Source of the DNA: Pediococcus damnosus
GTDB lineage: Bacteria; Bacillota; Bacilli; Lactobacillales; Lactobacillaceae
Reading direction: 5' to 3'
NCBI RefSeq assembly: GCF_001437255.1
Contig: NZ_JQBD01000001.1
Span: forward strand, 1 to 64,000
DNA length: 64,000 nt
In this document: in pieces, positions 1-12,229 of the stretch
How the letters are laid out: every line of letters begins with the position of its first letter
Position numbering within the stretch: the first letter of the stretch is position 1
Program-made: the position numbers and the translations under genes
Notes under the pieces: generated by a model
What the model saw: the letters and a program-made list of their open reading frames with translations, nothing else
Databases searched by the model: none
Told to the model about the DNA's origin: nothing

Positions 1-67
1 TGACCATCTAGGAAAACCTTACACTAACTTCAAAACCTTTCATACTATTTAAACATTTCCATAATAG

Positions 68-105
68 AACTAGTCAGATTATGAAAAACCATAGTCTGAC
101 TAGTT
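68..105. terminator. bidirectional terminator hairpin
   Basis: AACTAGTCAGA and TCTGACTAGTT form a long perfect stem around a short A-rich loop, followed by TTTT on the plus side and preceded by A/T-rich sequence for the minus side. It lies just downstream of the minus-strand glycosyltransferase stop. Bases 1-67 hold nothing else I recognise. Confidence 0.75.
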
Positions 106-120
106 TTCTTCCTATAACAT

Positions 121-3100
121 CTAATCTAATATATTAGCTTTGGATTCAACATCCTCCATACGAATCCAAGCATTTTTCCCAAAATCAGTCTTATTTTCAA
201 TTTCAATCCAAGTATTTCCAACTTCGTTTTTACGAATTGGATCACGTAGCTTCGCTTGCATTTTTGTTGAATAAGAATCTGCTAATTTGTAATTATAGTT
301 TGAAATAAACTTTGCTTGTTTCGTTTCTGGAATAGCTGACCATAATTGAGTTCCATCTTTAATTGTTATCTTCTGTAAATCAGTTCTCTTTTCAGACACT
401 TCATATTGTTCATCTCTTAGCACGTATTCAACCAACGTTTGTGTTGAATTGCCGTTCTCCCAAGAAGCAAATTTATCCAAGAATGCACTATAAGTTGATG
501 TGTGGACGTATTTATCTGGGCTATTTAACATATCTTTTAACACTGGAATTAACTCTTCATTTGTTTTCACAATTGGGCCAGGAACCGTTTTTTGATAATC
601 GATATAGAATCCACGAATGTCACCCGCATATTCGTCAAGATCATAAGCAAAAAACAAAATTGGTCGCTTAAGGTTGGCAAAGTCAAACATAACTGAGGAG
701 TAATCGGTGATTAAGACATTCGAAATAAGATATAAGTCCGTAACATCCTCATAATCACTAACATTTAATACACGTTCTCCATAACTAGATAGGTCAAGTT
801 GATTAGCAATTAAATAATGAGTCCGAATCAAAATAACTGTATTCTCAGGTAACTTCTCTAAAAGCTGATCTAAATCCAAATGTAATTTTGCACTATATTC
901 ATCTACGTGAACATACTCATTATCACGCCAGGTTGGGGCATATAAAACAACCTTTTTATCCTGACTAATTTCAAGGGCCTCTTTTATCTCACTTACCTGG
1001 CTATCTGTATAGTTATATAACATATCGTTTCTTGGATAACCGCTACTAATTAATTTAGTGAACGGTTTTCTAAACGCACGTTGCATAATATTATAAGAAT
1101 ATTCATTTGGAGCAACCAAATAATCCCAACGTGCAGAATCTCGAATAACTTGTTTATGGTAACTTCGTTGTGTCACTCCTGGCATTGTAACGTTCTGCAC
1201 ATCTGTTCCAATTGTCTTCAAAGGTGTCCCATGCCATGTTTGAATTAATTTAGCATCACGTGGCTTAGCCCAACGGAACGGACGCCGTGTGTTTGTAAAC
1301 CAGTATTTGGCCTGCGCCTGTTTTAAAATGCCTTTATACCCAAAACGCACAACGTAAGGAATTCCATGAGTCTTGAAGTAATCGACATTTTTTCGATTAA
1401 CATTCCAATAAAGTTTGTACTCTGGATGAGTTCGTTTTAGATATTCGTAAATTGCCTTTGGACTATCAGAAAACTGCGTTCCAAAAAAGCTCTCTAAAAT
1501 AATGATATTTTTTTTCTTCAGTACTCGACTCAAAACATTCAAAAGGTCTGATTGAAAGTCATTTAGTTGCAACATTCGCAACACTTTATTTATAAACAAA
1601 TGATGCACAATTGAATCCTGTGTTTCAGGTCGTAAACTCAGCATCTTTTCAGAAACAATTTTGCTTGCATCCCCATTACGCCCATACGTGCAGAACTTAT
1701 CATAAAACCAGTCAATTTTAGATGCATAATTAGCCGTTAAATCATGGAAGTTTTGCAACCACTTTATAATTTCATCTGTAGTTTCCACGACTGGTCCTGG
1801 AACCGTTTGGTCATAATCAAGATAAACACCTCGATTATCGCCATTTAAGTACCAATCCTTATCATAAGAGAAGAAAATCATTGGCCGCTTAAGGTGTCCG
1901 TAATCAAACATTACCGAAGAATAGTCCGTGATCATTACGTCACTGATAAGATATAAATCAGCAATATCAGGATAATCGCTCACATCCCAAACAAACCCCT
2001 GGTGATCAACAAATGACATAGAATGAGCCACAAAATAATGCAACCGTACAAGAACAATGTACTCATCACCCAATTTTTCTTTGAGTTTATCTAAATCTAA
2101 CTCAAAATCAAATCCACTATCATCGTTGTTCCTGAACGTTGGGGCATACAAAACTACCTTCTTATCCAACGGAATATGAAGATTCTTTTTTACATTTTCA
2201 ATATAAGCCGAATTATTATGTTGATAAAGCGCATCATTTCGCGGAAAGCCACTTTCTACAATTTCGTGTTTAAAATCAAAAGCATGGGTAGCAGTATCAG
2301 CCATGTACTTTGAAGGTACCGTTAAAATATCCCATCGGTTATTCCGAATAGCAAAATTTCTTTGTACTCCAGCCGTCGCATTCTTAAAATGAGGTTCATC
2401 AAAGCCCATCGTTTTCATAAAGGTCCCATGCAATGTTTGAACTTCAATTTGTCCAGATCTCTTCGAATATTGATTTGGAAAATTCGTATTTTCAACAAAA
2501 TACTTAGCCCTTGCCATGTAGTACCAATATTTAAATCCTAATCGTTTGACCCGTTTAGCCTTACCCTCAATTGGAATTTGATCATTAGTTAAAATCCATA
2601 CAAATTTAAGCTCTGGATGATTTTTACGCAAATAGTCATAAATTGCCTTGGGACTACCATTAAAGTAATCACCCCAGTAGCTTTCAAATACAACCATTTT
2701 TTTATTGATTGGGAGCATCCGCATCATTGGATAAAGGATTGAATAATTGATTCCCCTCTGAAGTTTGGAGCGATCCATCCCAAAAGTGGTTTGTACTGTA
2801 TGAAATTCCAAAAAACCATTGTTTGTGCACTGAAGATCAAACGTAAAGTGTTTATTCGTATAAGTATCAAGCTGATCACTAACTGCTTTTAAATCTATAA
2901 CTCGAATGCGTTTCTGCGTCTCACCATATGCAACTACTAGGTAAACGCGATAATTACCAGATAAAACTTTTAAATTATTTGCCGCCACAAGTGGAATTTG
3001 AACATTAAAACAGCCATCCTCTACAAATTTCACTCTCCCAATTGACAGGTAGCGACTCTTCTTATTACTACTCAATAATTCAACGGATCCAGAATTTCCA

Positions 3101-5133
3101 AAATTTTCTTCATTCGAAGAAGCCGGAATATTCACTTTCATCTCAATAGCAAGATTGGTTCCCGTTTTAATCCAATTAGCACTTTTTAATTCTGCAAAAG
3201 GAACCTCTTGCATCAACCAAATTCCATCTGTACTGTTATAAGAAATAAAAACATCATAATCTTTGCCATGAATAATCTCTGTTTGGCGAGAATAATCCAT
3301 TGCATAACTTTCTGGAACGTTTGTTTCTGCATCAATCAACACCAAATGTTGCATATTACCACGATATTTTTCTAATTCTTCACCGGATACAAGAAACTTT
3401 ATCTGATGATCCGTATTCTTCTCAAGTTGACCAATATTTTCATCATTAATTTGTAAAGTTGGTTTTATGATGTTACTACAATCGGTAAAAGTAAGTAAAA
3501 TTCCGTCATCACGACCAATTACATTCGTTAATGCAGTTATTTGGCTCTTACTTTGGTCCCGGGTTGAATTACTATTCAACATTTTTTGTACAACAAATGT
3601 CAAATCCCAATGACGATTATATCTTTGAATTAAATTAAGCCTTAATTTTGAATTAATAACTGAAGCTATTTTTTGGTTTCCATGAATAGGCTGTCCCGCA
3701 AAGGACTCAAACTTTTCTCCATGATACTGAAGAGTGATCTGAATTTTCCATGTCCCGTTTCCTAAAGTCGTCAGAGCGTCTTGAACATTAAAGGCAGCCT
3801 TATATGCGCTATATGGTGCATCCTCTTTTTTTAGATGGATATTACTAATGGATCGAACACGATTTATGCTAATCGCCATTTTTTTATTGGTATCAATATT
3901 AACTAAATTGGCAGTAATATGTTCGTTTAAGTTAGAAGGCGTTAACCAAATACGATGCAATTTTATAGACTTAGGATGAATATATCCTTCAATTTGAATT
4001 GTATCTTCAGTCGGCTGTGAGACTCTTTGAATCGTATTTTTAACATCAGCCCCTGAAGTAGCAGTGTGTGCCCGTTTCCCCCAGAAATGACGAACAAAAC
4101 GCTTTGCAATGCTTCCTTTAAACCCTGAGTACGAATAACGTTTTAATTCATCAAAGTTTCCTTCTAAGAGAGCCCGATACTGTAACTGCATTTTAACGGA
4201 AAGTTGTTCATACAGATTACTCTTCAAAAGGCCCCAATTACGCAGAAAAATATAGGTTGCCCGTTGAAAATCAAAAACAAAATCATCATCCGCATCCGCA
4301 ATATCATCCATAAACAGCGGAATATCAATCATCAATACTTTCACGTAAAAAGTATCGAGAATTCGCTGACTGACATGAGCTTTTAAAAAGTAATCACGAA
4401 CCATATTGAGAATTTTGAGCCGATCACCGTATGGTTTCATTGCATTTTTAACTTGGGTAATAGACTTACTATCCCCATCTCGCCAACGCCAACGGTACAC
4501 AACATTAGAAAGGATATCAATACTACTTTCATGACTGGCAATAACAAAAGCCCGCATAACAAACGGAATATCTTCATATAACATATTTGCTGGAAATGTC
4601 ATGTTGTGCTCTCGTACCATAGGTAAACTATATAATTTATTCCAGCTTGTAGAGTCGTAAACTAATTCTGGATTTCTTTCAAGATCGGTTTGCTGAATCG
4701 TGTCCGAAATTGCTTTTTTATGTAAATAAGAAGGCTTATCCCTAAATTTATCAAAGCGTCTCACAAATCCAGTAGCAACTTGTGACCCGGTCATCGCTAC
4801 CGAATTAATAAGATCTCGATAAGCGTTCTTTGGGACAATATCATCGCCATCAACAAATGCAATGTAGTCTCCCTTTGCAATTTTCACGCCTCGGTTACGG
4901 GTGTCGCTTAATCCTAAGTTTTGTGGGTTGTGATACGCATGAAAATTTTCATAACGTTCCCCATATTTATCCACAATATTTTTAGTTTTATCATTATCGG
5001 TCGAACAATCATCGATCATAATGATTTCGACTAACTTATATGTTTGATTTGCAAGTGAATCTAAGCATTCCTCCAAATAGTCTGCAACATTATAACAGGC
5101 CACAACAACGCTTAGCGCAATTGATTTAGACAT
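121..5133 (-). CDS. Three-part teichoic-acid glycosyl/glycerophosphotransferase (GT2 + two TagF-like domains)
   Basis: A 1670-residue protein that probably builds or decorates a glycerol-phosphate polymer of the cell wall from the cytoplasmic face. Residues ~1-330 are a GT-A family 2 glycosyltransferase (SVVVACYNVADYL at the N-terminus, VDGDD metal motif at 94-98). Residues ~340-800 are a beta-rich linker that I cannot assign. Two CDP-glycerol:glycerophosphotransferase (TagF/TarF-type) domains follow at ~810-1165 and ~1208-1570. Each keeps HGT (~901 and ~1301), PRND and TDYSSVMFD (~1068 and ~1477), so both may be active. The last ~70 residues resemble an SH3/GW-like wall-binding module. AGGTAGG sits upstream of the ATG. 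It is alone in its transcription unit, ~100 bp after ligA. The exact polymer and the role of each domain are inference. Confidence 0.85.
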   Translation of the reverse strand: MSKSIALSVVVACYNVADYLEECLDSLANQTYKLVEIIMIDDCSTDNDKTKNIVDKYGERYENFHAYHNPQNLGLSDTRNRGVKIAKGDYIAFVDGDDIVPKNAYRDLINSVAMTGSQVATGFVRRFDKFRDKPSYLHKKAISDTIQQTDLERNPELVYDSTSWNKLYSLPMVREHNMTFPANMLYEDIPFVMRAFVIASHESSIDILSNVVYRWRWRDGDSKSITQVKNAMKPYGDRLKILNMVRDYFLKAHVSQRILDTFYVKVLMIDIPLFMDDIADADDDFVFDFQRATYIFLRNWGLLKSNLYEQLSVKMQLQYRALLEGNFDELKRYSYSGFKGSIAKRFVRHFWGKRAHTATSGADVKNTIQRVSQPTEDTIQIEGYIHPKSIKLHRIWLTPSNLNEHITANLVNIDTNKKMAISINRVRSISNIHLKKEDAPYSAYKAAFNVQDALTTLGNGTWKIQITLQYHGEKFESFAGQPIHGNQKIASVINSKLRLNLIQRYNRHWDLTFVVQKMLNSNSTRDQSKSQITALTNVIGRDDGILLTFTDCSNIIKPTLQINDENIGQLEKNTDHQIKFLVSGEELEKYRGNMQHLVLIDAETNVPESYAMDYSRQTEIIHGKDYDVFISYNSTDGIWLMQEVPFAELKSANWIKTGTNLAIEMKVNIPASSNEENFGNSGSVELLSSNKKSRYLSIGRVKFVEDGCFNVQIPLVAANNLKVLSGNYRVYLVVAYGETQKRIRVIDLKAVSDQLDTYTNKHFTFDLQCTNNGFLEFHTVQTTFGMDRSKLQRGINYSILYPMMRMLPINKKMVVFESYWGDYFNGSPKAIYDYLRKNHPELKFVWILTNDQIPIEGKAKRVKRLGFKYWYYMARAKYFVENTNFPNQYSKRSGQIEVQTLHGTFMKTMGFDEPHFKNATAGVQRNFAIRNNRWDILTVPSKYMADTATHAFDFKHEIVESGFPRNDALYQHNNSAYIENVKKNLHIPLDKKVVLYAPTFRNNDDSGFDFELDLDKLKEKLGDEYIVLVRLHYFVAHSMSFVDHQGFVWDVSDYPDIADLYLISDVMITDYSSVMFDYGHLKRPMIFFSYDKDWYLNGDNRGVYLDYDQTVPGPVVETTDEIIKWLQNFHDLTANYASKIDWFYDKFCTYGRNGDASKIVSEKMLSLRPETQDSIVHHLFINKVLRMLQLNDFQSDLLNVLSRVLKKKNIIILESFFGTQFSDSPKAIYEYLKRTHPEYKLYWNVNRKNVDYFKTHGIPYVVRFGYKGILKQAQAKYWFTNTRRPFRWAKPRDAKLIQTWHGTPLKTIGTDVQNVTMPGVTQRSYHKQVIRDSARWDYLVAPNEYSYNIMQRAFRKPFTKLISSGYPRNDMLYNYTDSQVSEIKEALEISQDKKVVLYAPTWRDNEYVHVDEYSAKLHLDLDQLLEKLPENTVILIRTHYLIANQLDLSSYGERVLNVSDYEDVTDLYLISNVLITDYSSVMFDFANLKRPILFFAYDLDEYAGDIRGFYIDYQKTVPGPIVKTNEELIPVLKDMLNSPDKYVHTSTYSAFLDKFASWENGNSTQTLVEYVLRDEQYEVSEKRTDLQKITIKDGTQLWSAIPETKQAKFISNYNYKLADSYSTKMQAKLRDPIRKNEVGNTWIEIENKTDFGKNAWIRMEDVESKANILD

Positions 5134-5233
5134 TTTATTAACCTACCTATTCTTTCCCGTTCTATAAACATTAGTAATATTAGCATGCTGGCTAGTTCCA
5201 TACAATGGAGAATACACTAAAACCATCGTCATA

Positions 5234-8034
<2,801 letters not shown>

Positions 8035-8147
8035 GGTTTTAATTACCTCTTTAAATAGCTTTAACAACTCTATGCTTAGAATTATACCATTTTGCTTGGA
8101 TTTTCTTAAAGTTATCCTTGTTCTTTTGTAAAACTTCAGGAATAAAC

Positions 8148-8188
8148 AAAAAAAGTTCCGAAGAAAATATTTCAATTTTCTTCGGAAC
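8148..8188 (-). terminator. Terminator of the first pyruvate oxidase gene
   Basis: GGTTCCGAAGAAAA pairs with its complement across a short loop and is followed on the minus strand by a run of T. It separates pox transcription from exoA-ligA. Confidence 0.8.
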
Positions 8189-8200
8189 CAATTTTAAAAA

Positions 8201-9943
8201 TTACATATCTTTCAAAATTTCAGACAAGGCTGGTTGACCAAAAATATTGTACGTTTTCTTAAATCGGTCAATCGTTGCCTGATCAAACTGATCTGGATCC
8301 AAAGGCATAAATGAGGTATCGACGGGATCCACATTTTTAATCTTGGCATCTACCACAATTGGACGCGTATTTCCAGACTTTTGTAATTCATCAATTTTAT
8401 CAAAGGCTTCGCTCAGAGATTTCTGACCGGTGACCGTAAATCCAATGGCACCCATGTTTTCAGCAATGCCAGCCCAGTTAGCCCCCTGTAAATCAATCCC
8501 ATAAGGAGCTTGCTTAGCTGCAATTTTTTCGTGCTGGATAAACCCAAAGACCTTATTTTCCAAAACTACATTAACAACTGGTAATTGATATTTCACTTCC
8601 GTTAACAGGTCCTGCATAACCATTGCATAGCCGCCATCACCCGAAATAGTAAAGACCTGGCGATCTGGAAAGCTCAATTTACCAGCCAATCCAGATGGCA
8701 AGCCATACCCCATCGTGGCAAACCATGAAGAAAGGGTAAATTTCTGGTTTTTATTTAAAGGTAACTGACGAACGGCCCACTCAGTATTATTGCCGACATC
8801 GGCCCCAAAGATGGCATCATCATTGGCATGTTGTTTGATAGTTTTCATAACCGCTTCAGCAGGTAAGCCCTCGGAATCGTCATCAGCTAATGTATCTAAC
8901 CATTTGTCCCAATTCTGCTTGTCTAATCGGGCAGCCTTTAAGAAGTTGGTAGGAGCAATGGTTACATCCCGCTTAAGCAATTCTTCTAAGAATCCTTTGC
9001 CATCACCTAAAATGGCTAAATCAACATCGCGTTGTTTACCAATATCAGCAGCATTGTTGTTTACCTGAATGATCTTAACGCCTTCTGGCAAGAAACGTAG
9101 AAATGGGTAGTTTGTCCCCACAGAAACAACGAGATCTGCCATCTGGGAAACCTCAAAGCCAGGCTTAGTGCCTAATCGGCCACGAGATCCCATGAAGTTT
9201 GGATGATCAGTTGGCATCACTCCAGTCGCCGGTACCGTTGATAAGACTGGCAGGCTGTACTTTTCAGAAACTGCCACTAACTCTTTTGTTGCGCCCTTCA
9301 GGCCAACGCCAGCCCACAAAATTGGATGTTTCGCATTTTGAATAGCATTCACAACTTTATCAATCGTTGCTTCATTAAATTTAGTTTGCATTTGTTCTTT
9401 ATAAATTGGCGCTGTTTTAAAATCAGTAAAGTCAATTTCTTGGCCAGACAAATCATCAGGAATTATCACAACTGCTGGTCCTTTATGCGCATAGGCTGCG
9501 CGAATGGCTTGATCAACCACGTACGGAATTTGTTGGGCACTAACAACTTGTTCATGGAAAACTGCTACGTCAACAAACATAGGATCTTGATTCATTTCTT
9601 GGAAAAATGAAGTGTTCATAACGCCTGTCGCGGATTGTCCCACAATGGCTAAAACAGGAACGTGATCCATTTTGGCATCATATAAGCCATTAAATAAGTG
9701 AGTTGCTCCAGGACCAGCTGATCCAAAACTGACCCCAATCTTACCGGTAAGTTTTGCATCTGCAGAAGCGGCTAAGGAACCAACTTCCTCGTGACGAACC
9801 TGAATATATTTGATTTTATCTTTTTCTTGGTACAAACCATCCACAGTATTGTTAATTGAATCGGCCGTAATTCCATAAATATGATCTACTTGCCAATCTT
9901 CCAGTACTTTTGCTAAGGCTTGTCCAGCTTTCATTTTTGTCAT
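8201..9943 (-). CDS. pox: Pyruvate oxidase (acetyl phosphate-forming), copy 1
   Basis: Thiamine-diphosphate and FAD enzyme converting pyruvate, phosphate and O2 to acetyl phosphate, CO2 and H2O2. The 580 residues show the three-domain layout: an N-terminal pyrimidine-binding domain with the activating Glu in RHEEVGS (~53) and the FGSAGPGATHL loop, a central FAD-type domain, and a C-terminal diphosphate domain with GDGGYAMVMQDL (~435) ending in VVLEN. The start has AAGGAG 7 bases upstream. It is a paralogue of the gene at 54932-56680. Pyruvate oxidase is preferred to acetolactate synthase because of the strong match to the lactobacillar Pox pattern; exact substrate remains inference. Confidence 0.9.
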   Translation of the reverse strand: MTKMKAGQALAKVLEDWQVDHIYGITADSINNTVDGLYQEKDKIKYIQVRHEEVGSLAASADAKLTGKIGVSFGSAGPGATHLFNGLYDAKMDHVPVLAIVGQSATGVMNTSFFQEMNQDPMFVDVAVFHEQVVSAQQIPYVVDQAIRAAYAHKGPAVVIIPDDLSGQEIDFTDFKTAPIYKEQMQTKFNEATIDKVVNAIQNAKHPILWAGVGLKGATKELVAVSEKYSLPVLSTVPATGVMPTDHPNFMGSRGRLGTKPGFEVSQMADLVVSVGTNYPFLRFLPEGVKIIQVNNNAADIGKQRDVDLAILGDGKGFLEELLKRDVTIAPTNFLKAARLDKQNWDKWLDTLADDDSEGLPAEAVMKTIKQHANDDAIFGADVGNNTEWAVRQLPLNKNQKFTLSSWFATMGYGLPSGLAGKLSFPDRQVFTISGDGGYAMVMQDLLTEVKYQLPVVNVVLENKVFGFIQHEKIAAKQAPYGIDLQGANWAGIAENMGAIGFTVTGQKSLSEAFDKIDELQKSGNTRPIVVDAKIKNVDPVDTSFMPLDPDQFDQATIDRFKKTYNIFGQPALSEILKDM

Positions 9944-10150
9944 GTGTGTTCTCCTTATGAATATTAAATTTAGTTTTTTGCTTACTTTTCGTAAGTGAAT
10001 AATTTCAGTTTACCTACTTTCTTATAAAGAAGCAAGTGTTTTTGCTCTAATTTTTAAAATTCATTTTTAATTTAGCGTAACTCCGTGATATGATTGACTC
10101 GCCAGCGTTTCTATGGTGTTTCTTAAACGATAATTTTGGAGATAATCAAA

Positions 10151-11221
10151 ATGTCAGACTTACTAAACTATTTGGATAACTATAACCGACCTATTACACC
10201 TCATTTAAATGTGGCGGATCAAATGCTACTTTCGCGCTTGCCTTTTTTCCCATTTGAAAACATCGTCTCTGCAAATTCTGATAATCAAATTTACTTGCCA
10301 GAGGCTCTAAAACTGTTAACCAACAAATTAGCTGCTAATTCTGATCATCTGCTACTTCATAATGATCGAATCTTAATTGAAAAACTATCCAACTCTTTTC
10401 GATTCAAAAAAATAGCTCTTTCTGACTTTCAAGTACATCATTCTGATGATCTCCAAACCCAATATGCAGCCATTTCAATTACAATTGAACCCAGTCTTAC
10501 AATTATTGCTTTTCGAGGAGCAGACGGGACCCAGTTAGGTTGGCAAGCAGACATGAGTCTTGTTTACACACCCGAAGATACAAGTTGGCAGACTTTCTCA
10601 TTAAGTTATTTATCTCAAGTTGCTTCCACAATCTCTGGTCCCTTACAATTAATTGGCTTCTCTAAAGGTGGCAGCATGGCCACCGCCGCAGCGTTAAAAA
10701 CAACGGCGAGCATTCAAGACCACCTTCAACAAGTCGTTAACTTCGATGGTCCGCAAGGTTCCAAATTGCCTAACTTATCTGCTCCTCTCCAATCGATATT
10801 TTATACATATTTACCACAATTGCCGTTTTTCGGACTTGGTTCAAATTATCCGCAATCCCCACAAATCATAAGCAGCCAGTCAACTGGCATTTGGCAACAT
10901 GATCTGTACAGTTGGCAAATTCCAGACACTAGCCCCACCGTTTTAGGCATGGCTAGTTCAACAAATCCATTTTTAAACCAATCCCTTCGCAAATGGCTTT
11001 GCTCCTTGAAACAAAATGATGCACGCTTATTCATTAACACTTTCTGGGACATCTTGAACGACACCCAGGCCGTTACCGTTAACGACCTAATCAAGCACTG
11101 GCAACAGGTAACTAAGTTATTTCAAAACCAAAGTAAAGCTTGGGATCCAGTTGCACAAGAAATGGGTCAAAAAACCTTGCAAGCTGTGTTTCAAATTATC
11201 GTGACATTTACCCGCTTTTAA
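10151..11221 (+). CDS. DUF2974 (Mbeg1-like) lipase-fold protein
   Basis: A 356-residue cytoplasmic protein of the alpha/beta-hydrolase class. It carries a nucleophile elbow GFSKGG (Ser near residue 171) and the NFDGPQG motif that follows it in DUF2974 proteins. No signal peptide or membrane segment is visible. An in-frame TTG lies 15 bases upstream, but GGAGA is 8 bases before the ATG at 10151, so that start is used. Substrate unknown. The acetyltransferase gene follows 31 bp downstream. Confidence 0.8.
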   Translation: MSDLLNYLDNYNRPITPHLNVADQMLLSRLPFFPFENIVSANSDNQIYLPEALKLLTNKLAANSDHLLLHNDRILIEKLSNSFRFKKIALSDFQVHHSDDLQTQYAAISITIEPSLTIIAFRGADGTQLGWQADMSLVYTPEDTSWQTFSLSYLSQVASTISGPLQLIGFSKGGSMATAAALKTTASIQDHLQQVVNFDGPQGSKLPNLSAPLQSIFYTYLPQLPFFGLGSNYPQSPQIISSQSTGIWQHDLYSWQIPDTSPTVLGMASSTNPFLNQSLRKWLCSLKQNDARLFINTFWDILNDTQAVTVNDLIKHWQQVTKLFQNQSKAWDPVAQEMGQKTLQAVFQIIVTFTRF

Positions 11222-11252
11222 CAAATGCCTGCAAACGTGGTACTCTTAGTGT

Positions 11253-11828
11253 ATGAAAACTGAAAGAGATAAAATGACCGCTGGTGAATCTTACAAAGAG
11301 TTCGATTCAGAGCTGATTGCCCGTCGCAAGGTAATTCGGCAAGAACTTCAGGAAATTAACCAGATTACTGATAATGAAAACATAAACCAACGTTTTCAGA
11401 AACTTCTTGCAAACACAGGTGACCATTTCTTTGTAGAAAGTGATTTCAAGTTTGATTATGGATTTAATATCCATATTGGGGATCACTTCTATGGCAACTA
11501 CGACATCACAATGCTGGACACTTGTCCCATTACGATTGGCAGTTATTGCTATTTTGGTCCGAACGTTGGTTTATACACGCCAGTTCATCCCTTAGATGCA
11601 AAGCGGCGCAATGCCGATGTTGAAATGGGAGCTCCGATCACAATTGGCGATAGCGTTTGGATGGGTGGTCGTGTGACTGTTCTACCCGGCGTCACCATTG
11701 GTAATCGGGTCGTTGTTGGTGCAGGTTCTGTCGTTACCAAATCTGTGCCAGATGATGTTGTGATTGTGGGCAATCCTGCTCATATCATTCATCATTTGGA
11801 TCAGAATGGTGATGTGATGAAAAAATAG
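11253..11828 (+). CDS. maa: Maltose/galactoside-type O-acetyltransferase
   Basis: A 191-residue hexapeptide-repeat acetyltransferase that moves acetyl from acetyl-CoA to a sugar hydroxyl. The N-terminus (KMTAGESYKEF) is the Maa/LacA cap domain. The rest is a left-handed beta helix (IHIGDHF, ITIGSYCYFGPNVGL, ITIGDSVWMGGRVTVLPGV) with the catalytic His in YTPVHPLDA. The length fits the family. The ribosome site is weak. The TAG stop directly abuts repeat element A1. Confidence 0.9.
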   Translation: MKTERDKMTAGESYKEFDSELIARRKVIRQELQEINQITDNENINQRFQKLLANTGDHFFVESDFKFDYGFNIHIGDHFYGNYDITMLDTCPITIGSYCYFGPNVGLYTPVHPLDAKRRNADVEMGAPITIGDSVWMGGRVTVLPGVTIGNRVVVGAGSVVTKSVPDDVVIVGNPAHIIHHLDQNGDVMKK

Positions 11829-11996
11829 AGTGTCCCAAAAAGACGTTTAGCTTCTGAGCATACTGTCGTTGTCCATAGAACTAAAGTTGCTAAAGCAACA
11901 AGTTCTCATGGCAGCCTAGATAACCGAATGATTCGCACTTGGAATCGTTTGGTTATCGTAGCTAAGCGGAAGAAGCTGCCTTTTTTGGCACGTTTA
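11829..11996 (+). repeat. Repeat family A, copy 1: three-arm palindromic element
   Basis: About 168 bp, repeated in inverted orientation at 38657-38825. The outer arms pair (AGCTTCT with AGAAGCT, flanked by GTG..CCAAAAA and TTTTTTGGCAC). Inside are two hairpins: one around GTTGC-TAAA-GCAAC extended by AGAACT/AGTTCT, and one with GATAACC paired to GGTTATC. Compared with copy 2, several stem positions change on both sides, so pairing is kept. It starts at the stop codon of the acetyltransferase and includes a T run, so it could end its transcript. Confidence 0.75.
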
Positions 11997-12229
11997 ATTC
12001 AATCAATGAAAAACGAGCGAATTCATTAATATTTGTAAAGCCCAAAACACTGTACAGATATCCTCAATGGATAATGTATGGTGTTTTTATTTGGTCCAAA
12101 ATTTAGTTTCTTTCACACGTTTTATTTCGTTATTATTGTTAGCTCATTTTTTGGAAGCATGCCTGGCGAAATCAAACACGTCTAACGCAGGATATCCTTC
12201 CCGTTGCGCGATTATTTCACAGGATTCAA
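11997..12229. other. Intergenic stretch without a recognised gene
   Basis: About 230 bp between repeat A1 and the BCCT gene. A 63-codon open frame here shows no family features. I see no clear operator. It must hold the promoter for the BCCT gene. Confidence 0.5.
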
